Assembly: GCA_011391855.1 (NCBI GenBank)
Contig: JAABPT010000123.1
Coordinates: 1-5,897 of the forward strand
Source of the DNA: Burkholderiales bacterium
Lineage (GTDB): Bacteria > Pseudomonadota > Gammaproteobacteria > Burkholderiales > Burkholderiaceae_C
Direction: 5' to 3'
DNA: 5,897 nucleotides
The notes under the pieces are model-generated. The model was not told the DNA's origin and ran no database searches. It saw only the letters and a list, made by a program, of their open reading frames with translations. The translations under genes and the position numbers were made by a program. Numbering within the stretch: the first letter of the stretch is position 1; every line of letters begins with the position of its first letter. Positions 1 through 5,897 of the stretch are shown here, one piece after another.

Positions 1-504
1 GACCGGCTGCAACCCGCGCTGATCGACCGCCTGACCGACGACGCGCCCGCGCAGCGGACAGAACCCGAGGATCGGCGCGTGATGTCGAAGTCGCAGCTGC
101 GGCAGGCCGTGCTGCGAGACCTCGGCTGGCTGTTCAACGCCACCCAGCCGCAGCCGCAGTGGAACGCCACGCACCCGCTGCTGGCGGGCAGCGTGTTGAA
201 CTTCGGTTTGCCGCCACTTTCGGGCCAGCGACTGTCCAAGCTCGACGTCAGCCAGCTCGAACGCACCCTGCGGCAGGCGATCCTGCGCTTCGAACCGCGC
301 ATCCTGCCCGAAACCCTGACCGTGCGCGCGCTCGAGACGAGCAGCGTGCTCGACACCCACAATATGATCGACTTCGAGATCCACGGCCACCTGTGGGCGC
401 AGCCGGTGCCGCTGGAGATCCTGCTGCGCACGCGGCTGGACCTCGAGGCGGGCGAGGTCGAGGTGCGCGACGCCTCGGCTGTCTCGTCAGCGCGGGAAGG
501 TTGA
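1..504 (+). CDS. tssE: TssE, T6SS baseplate wedge protein, gp25-like (5' end missing)
   Basis: TssE is the T6SS counterpart of phage T4 gp25, the small baseplate wedge protein from which the TssBC sheath starts to assemble; it acts in the cytoplasm at the inner-membrane-docked baseplate. The frame is open from base 1 and ends at TGA 502-504, giving 167 visible residues. The first visible residues, DRLQPALIDRLTDD, match the usual extreme N-terminus of TssE, so probably only a few codons are missing. The family core is present: SVLNFGLP (visible residues 64-71) and the signature FEPR (E98-P99-R100), the EPR motif conserved in gp25-like proteins. The GTG at 79 and ATG at 82 are in frame but would remove the conserved N-terminal segment, so they are unlikely starts. 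The C-terminal tail after about residue 155 is low in conservation. The stop overlaps the tssF start by one base. Identification is firm; the true start lies outside the window. Confidence 0.95.
   Translation, partial: DRLQPALIDRLTDDAPAQRTEPEDRRVMSKSQLRQAVLRDLGWLFNATQPQPQWNATHPLLAGSVLNFGLPPLSGQRLSKLDVSQLERTLRQAILRFEPRILPETLTVRALETSSVLDTHNMIDFEIHGHLWAQPVPLEILLRTRLDLEAGEVEVRDASAVSSAREG
494..500 (+). promoter_or_regulatory. Ribosome binding site of tssF
   Basis: GGGAAGG sits three bases before ATG 504, with the GGGA part at a more usual six-base spacing. It is an imperfect Shine-Dalgarno within the tssE coding end. With the TGATG overlap it fits reinitiation by ribosomes that have just finished tssE. 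Confidence 0.5.
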
Positions 505-2396
505 TGGACCCCCGGCTGACACGCTTGTACCAGGACGAGCTGGCATACCTGCGCGAGCTCGGCCATGAATTCGCGCAAGAGCACCCCAAGATCGCGTCGC
601 GCCTGGGCATGGAGGGGCTCGAGGTCGCCGACCCGTACGTCGAGCGACTGCTCGAGGGCTTCGCCTTCCTGACCGCGCGCGTGCAGCTCAAGCTCGAGGC
701 GGAGCAGCCGCAGCTGATCGCGCACCTGCTCGAATCGTTGTACCCCAACTTCCTCGCTCCGGTGCCGTCGACGATGGTCGTGCGCTTCGACATCGACTCG
801 ACCGACCCGAATCTTGCGCGCGGCTACCTGGTGCCGCGCGGCAGCGCGGTGCTGTCGCTGCTGCCGCGCGGGCAGGACACGCGCTGCGAATTCCGTACCG
901 CTTCGGCGGTCACGCTGTGGCCGCTCGAACTGGCCGGCGTGCAGTACTTCTCGCAGGCCCCCGACTTGGCGCTCGCACGCTGGCCGGCGGCCAGGCCTGC
1001 CCAGGGCGGGTTGCGGATCCGGCTGCGGGTCGGCGGCGGGCTGCGCTTCGAACAACTCGGTGTCGATCGCCTGGCGTTCTTCATCAGCGCGCCCGACGAG
1101 GTGGCGTTTCGGCTCCACGAACTGGTACTCGGCACGTCGATCGGCACGCTCGTCGGCGCACTCGGCAAGGACGCGCCGCCGCTGCGCTGGGGCGACGCGG
1201 GGACCGTGCGCCAGCTCGGCTTCGGCGCCGACGAGGCCCTGCTGCCCGAGACGCTGCGCGCGTTCTCGGGGCAGCGGCTGCTGCAGGAAATCAGCGTGCT
1301 GCCGCAGCGCCTGCTGTTCTTCGAGGTCGGCGACCTCGCTGCGCGGCTGGCGGGAATCAAGGGCACCGAGGCCGAACTGATCGTGCTGTTCTCGCGCGGC
1401 GATCCGGCGCTCGAGACGATGGTCGACGACGGCAGCCTCGCCCTGAACTGCACGCCGGCGGTGAACCTGTTCCCGAAGCGGCTCGACCGCGTGGCGCTCG
1501 GCCCGGGCAGCTGGGAATACCACGTCGTGCCCGATCGGGCGCGCCCCATGGACCTCGAAGTCCACGCCATCGACACCGTCGTCGGCCACGGTGGCGGGCG
1601 CGGCAACGGCTTCGACGGGCCGCTCGACTTCAAGCCGCTGTTCGCGAGCCGGCACGAGCAGCCCGCCGAAGGCCATGGCTACTACACCGTGCGGCGGGAG
1701 CCGCGTCGGCTGTCGGAGCGTCAGCGCAGCCAGGGGCCGCGGGTGCCGTCGTACGTTGGCGAAGAGGTTTTCATCTCGCTCGTCGACGGTCGGCACGGGC
1801 CGTTTCGCGAGGGCTTGCGCCAAGTGTCGATCGTCGCCTGGGTCACCAACCGCGACCTGCCGGTGCTGCTGCCGCGCGCCGGCCAGCCTGGTGAGCGCAT
1901 CTGGCAGCTCGACGCGCCGGGCCCGGTCACCGGCGTCGACTGCCTGCGCGGCCCAACGCGCCCCGTGTCGCGACTGCCGGTGGGCGACGTCGGCTGGCAA
2001 TTGGTCACCCAGGTCACACAGAACCATCTCGAGCTCGGCGACGATCCGGCGCACGCCGCCGCCGCGTTGCGCGACCTGCTGCGCCTGTACGGGCCGCCCA
2101 ACGACGTCGCCTGGGCGCACCAGGTCGAAGGGGTGCGCCTGCTCAAGACCCAACAGTCGGTACAGCGGCTGCCGTTTTCCGGGCCGCTGAGCTTCGGCTG
2201 CGGTGTCGAGATCGAACTCGAGGTCGACGAGCAGAGTTTCAAGGGCGCCAGCGCGTTCTTGCTCGGCAGCGTGCTCGAGCGCTACTACGCGCGTTTTGCT
2301 GCGATCAACAGCTTCACCCGGCTCACGCTGCGCAGCCAGCAGCGCGGTGTGATCAAGGCCTGGCCGCCGCGCGGCGGCTGGGGGCAGATCGTATGA
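504..2396 (+). CDS. tssF: TssF, T6SS baseplate wedge subunit
   Basis: TssF (VasA/ImpG family) is the large subunit of the T6SS baseplate wedge. It forms a TssF2-TssG unit with TssG, comparable to T4 gp6/gp7, and acts in the cytoplasm under the membrane complex. The protein has 630 residues, normal for the family. The N-terminus carries the hallmark run of a YQDELAYLRELG-type helix (about residues 9-20), EHPKIASRLG, and DPYVERLLEGFAFL (about 43-56). The middle has LNCTPAVNLFPK (from residue 314), followed by a Gly-rich loop (about 361-369). The C-terminus has AINSFTRL (600-607) and ends in WPPRGGWGQIV (620-630), the classic TssF terminus. ATG 504 was chosen because the family N-terminus begins there. 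The same frame is open back to 159, but that stretch is an Arg/Ala/Pro-rich shadow of tssE. A GGGAAGG sequence lies just upstream. The start overlaps the tssE stop (TGATG) and the end overlaps the tssG start (ATGA), implying coupled translation. Confidence 0.97.
   Translation: MDPRLTRLYQDELAYLRELGHEFAQEHPKIASRLGMEGLEVADPYVERLLEGFAFLTARVQLKLEAEQPQLIAHLLESLYPNFLAPVPSTMVVRFDIDSTDPNLARGYLVPRGSAVLSLLPRGQDTRCEFRTASAVTLWPLELAGVQYFSQAPDLALARWPAARPAQGGLRIRLRVGGGLRFEQLGVDRLAFFISAPDEVAFRLHELVLGTSIGTLVGALGKDAPPLRWGDAGTVRQLGFGADEALLPETLRAFSGQRLLQEISVLPQRLLFFEVGDLAARLAGIKGTEAELIVLFSRGDPALETMVDDGSLALNCTPAVNLFPKRLDRVALGPGSWEYHVVPDRARPMDLEVHAIDTVVGHGGGRGNGFDGPLDFKPLFASRHEQPAEGHGYYTVRREPRRLSERQRSQGPRVPSYVGEEVFISLVDGRHGPFREGLRQVSIVAWVTNRDLPVLLPRAGQPGERIWQLDAPGPVTGVDCLRGPTRPVSRLPVGDVGWQLVTQVTQNHLELGDDPAHAAAALRDLLRLYGPPNDVAWAHQVEGVRLLKTQQSVQRLPFSGPLSFGCGVEIELEVDEQSFKGASAFLLGSVLERYYARFAAINSFTRLTLRSQQRGVIKAWPPRGGWGQIV
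2363..2378 (+). repeat. Perfect 16-bp GC palindrome before the tssG start
   Basis: The 16 bases are a perfect inverted repeat made only of G and C. As RNA they could fold into a six-bp stem with a GCGC loop, ending two bases before the GGGGG run that precedes tssG. They encode the PPRGG part of the conserved TssF C-terminus, so the protein sequence alone may account for them. A regulatory role is unproven. Confidence 0.45.
2380..2384 (+). promoter_or_regulatory. Weak ribosome binding site of tssG (ATG 2393)
   Basis: A GGGGG run ends eight bases before ATG 2393. It is only a weak match to the anti-Shine-Dalgarno, so translation from this start would rely mainly on coupling through the ATGA overlap with tssF. 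A GC palindrome lies directly upstream of it (2363-2378). Confidence 0.35.
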
Positions 2397-3556
2397 ACGC
2401 GCAATCCGGCCCGGCGCCAGGTGAGCCAGCGGCGGTGGTCGCGCCGGCCCATGCGGATGCGGGCGCGACTGGAGGGGCGGACCGGGGCGTGAGCGGGCTC
2501 GATGCGCTGCTTGACGAAGTCGCGAAGCAGCCGTGGGCCCACGATTTCTTCGCCCTCATGCGCCGGCTCGACACGCTGTACCCGCAGGCGCCGCGAACCG
2601 GTGGTGCACTGCGGCCGCGGCAGGAGCCCTGGCGCCTGACTCAGGTGCCCGAGCTCGACTTCGCCCCGGCGGCGATCGCCAGTTTCGACCGTCCGGCGGC
2701 CCGGCCGCCGCGTCTCGGCGTGCGCTTTCTCGGCCTGCTCGGGCCGCAGGGCCCGATGCCGCTGCACTTTACCGAATACGTGCGCGACCGCGTGCACCAC
2801 CACGGTGACCGCGCGCTGGCGCATTTCCTCGACCTGTTCCACCACCGCGTGCTGGCGCTGTTCTATCGCGCGTGGGCGCAGGCGCAGCCAGTCGTGCACC
2901 GCGATCGGCCGCAAGACGACCGCTATATCGTCTGGCTGCGCGCCGTCGCAGGCCTGCCGCCCGGCATCGCGGGTGTGCTGCCGGCGGACGCGCTGGCGTT
3001 CCAGGCCGGGCTGCTGTCGAGCCGCAGCCGTCACCCCGAAGCGCTGTTGAAAGCGCTGCGGCAGTACTTCGGCGTGCCGATCGCGTTCGAATCGAATGTC
3101 GGCGAGTGGCTCGAGATCGAGCCCGCGCACCGTTCGCAGTTGGGCTTCGCACGCAACCGCGCCGAGCGCAACGAACACCCCGAAGCCCGGCTCGGCCGCT
3201 CGGCCAACGCAGGGTGCCGGGTGTGGGACCGGCAATACCGCTTCCGGCTCCACATCGGCCCGTTGACGCTCGCCCAGTACCGCGCTCTCCTGCCCAGAGG
3301 CGCCGCCTGGCCGGCGCTGCAGGAGTGGGTGCGCCTGCTCGCCGGACCGACGCTGCGCTGGGACGTGCAACTGATGCTCGCCGCCGGCGAGCGGCCCGAG
3401 CCGCGGCTCGGCCGCGTCGTCCAACTCGGGCTCACGGGCTGGCTCGGCCGCCGCGCGGCGTTGCGCCAGCCGGCACGCCAGCCGGCACGCCAACACCTGC
3501 GACTGCGCCCGAAACCCATCTCGTCGCCGCTTCAAGGGGTAGGACCCAATGCCTGA
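2393..3556 (+). CDS. tssG: TssG, T6SS baseplate wedge subunit
   Basis: TssG (VasB/ImpH family) is the smaller partner of TssF in the T6SS baseplate wedge and helps link the baseplate to the membrane complex and the Hcp/VgrG spike. From ATG 2393 it has 387 residues, slightly long for a family usually near 330-360. Hallmarks, in order, are PWAHDFFALMRRL (47-59), PRLGVRFLGLLGPQGPMPLHFTEY (about 106-129), FLDLFHHRVLALFYRAW (about 145-161), and LGLTGWLG near the C-terminus (345-352). The extra length is at the two ends. Residues 1 to about 36 are Ala/Gly/Pro-rich with no visible family motif. A basic tail (353-387) contains two RQPA repeats (358-365). The start overlaps the tssF stop by four bases (ATGA), which favours ATG 2393, but an in-frame GTG at 2489 has a better Shine-Dalgarno and would give 355 residues. 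The end overlaps the tssH start by eight bases. The family assignment is firm; the exact start is not. Confidence 0.96.
   Translation: MNAQSGPAPGEPAAVVAPAHADAGATGGADRGVSGLDALLDEVAKQPWAHDFFALMRRLDTLYPQAPRTGGALRPRQEPWRLTQVPELDFAPAAIASFDRPAARPPRLGVRFLGLLGPQGPMPLHFTEYVRDRVHHHGDRALAHFLDLFHHRVLALFYRAWAQAQPVVHRDRPQDDRYIVWLRAVAGLPPGIAGVLPADALAFQAGLLSSRSRHPEALLKALRQYFGVPIAFESNVGEWLEIEPAHRSQLGFARNRAERNEHPEARLGRSANAGCRVWDRQYRFRLHIGPLTLAQYRALLPRGAAWPALQEWVRLLAGPTLRWDVQLMLAAGERPEPRLGRVVQLGLTGWLGRRAALRQPARQPARQHLRLRPKPISSPLQGVGPNA
3464..3492 (+). repeat. Tandem 12-bp repeat in the tssG 3' end
   Basis: The unit CGCCAGCCGGCA occurs twice in tandem (3464-3475 and 3476-3487), followed by a partial third copy, CGCCA. 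It is in frame with tssG and encodes RQPA-RQPA-RQ (from residue 358), just after the last conserved motif, LGLTGWLG. The length is a multiple of three, so copy-number change would keep the frame and alter only the basic tail. Confidence 0.85.
3534..3544 (+). promoter_or_regulatory. Ribosome binding site of tssH/clpV
   Basis: AAGGGG followed by AGGA lies 4-9 bases before ATG 3549, inside the last codons of tssG. It is the clearest Shine-Dalgarno at any of the four gene junctions and supports both the chosen clpV start and initiation partly independent of tssG translation. Confidence 0.7.
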
Positions 3557-5897
3557 AATCTCCCGCACCGCTTCGTTCGGCAAGCTCAACCCGGTGGCGT
3601 ACAAGGCCATCGAGAGCGCCACCGTGTTCTGCAAGATGCGCGGCAACCCGTTCGTCGAACTGCAGCACTGGCTGATGCAGATCCTGGGCGCCGCCGACAG
3701 CGACCTGCACCGCATCGTGCGCCACTACGAGCTCGACACCGCGGCGCTGTCGCGCGACCTGACGCAGGCGCTCGACCGGCTGCCGCGCGGGGCGTCGTCC
3801 ATCAGCGACATCTCGCAGTTCGTCGACACCGCCGTAGAGCGCGGTTGGGTCTACGGTTCACTGATGTTCGGCGAGACGCAGGTCCGCACTGGCCACCTGG
3901 TGGTGGGCATGCTGAAGACGGCGACTTTGCGCGGCGCGCTGCTGGCCATCTCGCGCCAGTTCGACCGCATCCCCATTGACGACCTGTGCAGCCGCTTCGG
4001 CACCTTGCTGGCCGGCTCGCCCGAGCAGGGTGCTGTGGCCAGCGAATCGGCGGCCGTCCCCGGCGAGGCGAGCGAAGCCATGGCACCCGCGGCCATGGGC
4101 AAGCAGGAGGCGCTCAAGCGCTTCACCACCGACCTCACCGAGCAGGCGCGCAGCGGCAAGATGGACCCGGTCGTGGGCCGCGAAGATGAGATCCGCCAGG
4201 TGATCGACATTTTGATGCGGCGCCGCCAGAACAACCCGATCCTGGTCGGCGAGGCGGGCGTGGGCAAGACGGCCATCGTCGAAGGCTTCGCGCAGCGCAT
4301 CGTGCGCGGTGACGTGCCGCCGACGCTGAAGGACGTCGAATTGCGCGGGCTCGACGTCGGCCTGCTGTCGGCCGGTGCCAGCATGAAGGGCGAATTCGAG
4401 CAGCGCCTGCGTGCCGTCATCGACGAAGTGCAGGCCAGCCCGAAGCCGATCGTGCTGTTCATCGACGAGACGCACACGCTGGTCGGTGCCGGTGGTGCGG
4501 CCGGCACTGGCGACGCGGCGAACCTGCTCAAGCCCGCATTGGCGCGCGGGCAGTTGCGCACCATCGGCGCCACGACCTTTGCCGAGTACAAGAAGTACAT
4601 CGAGAAGGACGCTGCGCTGACGCGCCGCTTCCAGGCCGTGCAGGTCGACGAACCGAGCGAGCCGCTGGCGATCCTGATGATGCGCGGCGTGGCCAGCATG
4701 ATGGAGAAGCACCACCGCGTGCAGATCCTCGACGAGGCGCTGGAGGCCGCGGTGCGCCTGAGCCACCGCTATATCCCGGCGCGGCAGCTCCCCGACAAGG
4801 CCGTGAGCCTGCTCGACACATCGAGCGCGCGTGTGGCCGTGAGCCTGCATGCGACGCCGGCCGAGGTCGACGACTGCATGAAGCGCATCGAGGCGCTCGA
4901 GACCGAGCAGGGCATCGTTGCGCGCGAAGAGGCGATCGGCATCGAGACCGCCGCACGCGAGGACGCCGTGACCGCGCACTTGACCGAGGAGCGTGCGCGG
5001 CTCGAGGGCCTGCAGGCGCGCTGGGACAGCGAGCGGCGGCTCGTCGACCGCCTGCTCGAACTGCGTGCCGACCTGCGCGGCAGCCTGGAGCCGGTCGAGG
5101 GCACGGGCTCCAAGCTCGAGCACAGCGCCGGCCAAGTGATGCCCGCGGAGACGCTGCTCAGCGACGAGGAACGGGCGGCGAAGAAGGCCGAACTGCGCCA
5201 GGTCCAGCTGGAACTCGACGCGCTGCAGGGCGAGCACCCGCTGATCCTGCCCACTGTCGACCAGCAGGCCGTGGCCAGCGTCGTCGCCGACTGGACCGGC
5301 ATTCCCGTCGGCCGCATGGCGGCCAACGAGATCGAGACCGTGCTCCACCTGGCCGACCACCTGGCCGAGCGCGTGATCGGCCAGGACCACGCGATGCAGG
5401 CGATCGCCAAGCGCATCCAGACCTCGCGCGCGGGGCTGGACAACCCGAAGAAGCCGATCGGGGTGTTCATGCTGGCGGGCCCGTCGGGCGTGGGCAAGAC
5501 CGAAACCGCGCTGGCGCTGGCCGAGGCGCTGTACGGCGGCGAGCACAACCTGATCACCATCAACATGAGCGAATTCCAGGAGGCGCACACCGTCTCCACG
5601 CTCAAGGGCGCTCCGCCCGGCTACGTGGGCTACGGCGAAGGCGGTGTGCTCACCGAGGCGGTGCGGCGCAAGCCCTACTCGGTGGTCCTGCTCGACGAGA
5701 TCGAGAAGGCCCACCACGACGTGCACGAGATCTTCTTCCAGGTCTTCGACAAGGGCTTCATGGAAGACGGTGAAGGGCGCTTCATCGACTTCAAGAATAC
5801 GCTGATCCTGCTCACGACCAACGTCGGCACCGACCTGATCATGAGCCTGTGCAAGGACCCGGAACTGCTGCCCGACCCCGAGTCGCTGGCCAAGGGC
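3549..5897 (+). CDS. clpV: TssH/ClpV, T6SS sheath-disassembling AAA+ ATPase (3' end missing)
   Basis: TssH/ClpV is a hexameric Clp/HSP100 ATPase that binds the contracted TssB-TssC sheath through its N-domain and threads TssC through its pore, recycling the sheath for another firing. The window holds 783 residues; the family is usually about 870-920, so the end of the second AAA domain is missing. Domains seen: N-domain about 1-160; Ala/Glu-rich linker about 163-190; AAA1 with Walker A GEAGVGKT (234-241), pore loop GASMKGEFE (276-284), Walker B VLFIDE (302-307) and tandem arginines R359/R360 in ALTRRF; a coiled-coil middle domain about 440-560; AAA2 with Walker A GPSGVGKT (644-651), pore loop GYVG (691-694), and Walker B VVLLDE (712-717). 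The ATPase motifs look intact. The sequence is ClpV rather than ClpB by its T6SS setting and ClpV-like segments such as GDAANLLKPALARG. ATG 3549 has a good ribosome binding site and overlaps the tssG stop by eight bases. Confidence 0.97.
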   Translation, partial: MPEISRTASFGKLNPVAYKAIESATVFCKMRGNPFVELQHWLMQILGAADSDLHRIVRHYELDTAALSRDLTQALDRLPRGASSISDISQFVDTAVERGWVYGSLMFGETQVRTGHLVVGMLKTATLRGALLAISRQFDRIPIDDLCSRFGTLLAGSPEQGAVASESAAVPGEASEAMAPAAMGKQEALKRFTTDLTEQARSGKMDPVVGREDEIRQVIDILMRRRQNNPILVGEAGVGKTAIVEGFAQRIVRGDVPPTLKDVELRGLDVGLLSAGASMKGEFEQRLRAVIDEVQASPKPIVLFIDETHTLVGAGGAAGTGDAANLLKPALARGQLRTIGATTFAEYKKYIEKDAALTRRFQAVQVDEPSEPLAILMMRGVASMMEKHHRVQILDEALEAAVRLSHRYIPARQLPDKAVSLLDTSSARVAVSLHATPAEVDDCMKRIEALETEQGIVAREEAIGIETAAREDAVTAHLTEERARLEGLQARWDSERRLVDRLLELRADLRGSLEPVEGTGSKLEHSAGQVMPAETLLSDEERAAKKAELRQVQLELDALQGEHPLILPTVDQQAVASVVADWTGIPVGRMAANEIETVLHLADHLAERVIGQDHAMQAIAKRIQTSRAGLDNPKKPIGVFMLAGPSGVGKTETALALAEALYGGEHNLITINMSEFQEAHTVSTLKGAPPGYVGYGEGGVLTEAVRRKPYSVVLLDEIEKAHHDVHEIFFQVFDKGFMEDGEGRFIDFKNTLILLTTNVGTDLIMSLCKDPELLPDPESLAKG

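Noticed and set aside
79..84. GTG 79 or ATG 82 as the tssE start
   Set aside because: The frame is open to base 1 and the upstream residues LQPALIDRLTDD match the conserved TssE N-terminus, so these are internal codons.
159..503. Upstream extension of the tssF frame into tssE
   Set aside because: The extra 115 codons overlap tssE and translate to Arg/Ala/Pro-rich sequence without TssF similarity; the family N-terminus begins at ATG 504.
917..1894. 325-codon + strand open frame inside tssF
   Set aside because: Arg/Ala-rich out-of-frame translation of tssF; no motif and it lies wholly within a well-supported gene.
2694..2710. Inverted repeat with 7-bp GC stem and 3-base loop inside tssG
   Set aside because: It is mid-gene, encodes Pro/Ala/Arg codons, lacks a following T run, and such short GC inverted repeats are common at this base composition; not a terminator.
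2285..3715. 476-codon open frame on the - strand opposite tssG and its junctions
   Set aside because: It crosses three real genes, has low-complexity Arg/Ala/Gln-rich content and no recognisable motif; a compositional shadow.
3858..5726. 622-codon open frame on the - strand opposite clpV
   Set aside because: Its codons are the mirror of the clpV frame; the translation is rich in Ala, Leu, Arg, His and Gln without family motifs. Long antisense open frames are expected in GC-rich coding DNA, and the + strand gene here is unmistakable.
1..5897. Possibility of an undescribed system, mobile element, CRISPR array or RNA gene
   Set aside because: The entire window is accounted for by four overlapping canonical T6SS genes; no intergenic space, no array-like repeats, no transposase or tRNA/rRNA sequence was seen.

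Overview
The window is a segment of a type VI secretion system (T6SS) core operon. All four genes lie on the + strand, in the order tssE (5' end cut off), tssF, tssG, tssH/clpV (3' end cut off). The DNA is about two thirds G+C by eye, with strong G/C preference at third codon positions. Together with the look of the four proteins, this suggests a high-GC proteobacterium, most likely a betaproteobacterium of the Burkholderiales. That placement is inference, not a database result.

Layout: 1-504 holds tssE, the gp25-like baseplate wedge protein, lacking only its first residues. 504-2396 holds the complete tssF (630 aa), the large baseplate wedge subunit. 2393-3556 holds the complete tssG (387 aa), its wedge partner. 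3549-5897 holds the first 783 residues of tssH (ClpV), the AAA+ ATPase that disassembles the contracted sheath. The ATPase reading frame is open through the right edge of the window.

There is no intergenic DNA. Each stop codon overlaps the next start by 1, 4 and 8 bases in turn, so the genes are co-transcribed and probably translationally coupled. No promoter, terminator, tRNA, rRNA, mobile element or CRISPR array is visible, and there is no gap in which one could lie. The operon promoter should be upstream of the window, where tssB-tssC-hcp usually precede tssE. The rest of clpV and probably other tss or vgrG genes should follow.

How the genes work together: TssE, TssF and TssG build the wedges of the baseplate that docks on the membrane complex and starts polymerisation of the Hcp tube and TssBC sheath. 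After the sheath contracts and fires the needle, TssH/ClpV unfolds the contracted sheath so its subunits can be reused. The key motifs of all four proteins look intact, so nothing here suggests decay. I found no undescribed system. The points worth a second look are small: the tssG start region (a GC hairpin next to the start and a better Shine-Dalgarno at a later GTG), a short tandem repeat in the tssG tail, and a strong Leu codon-context bias.
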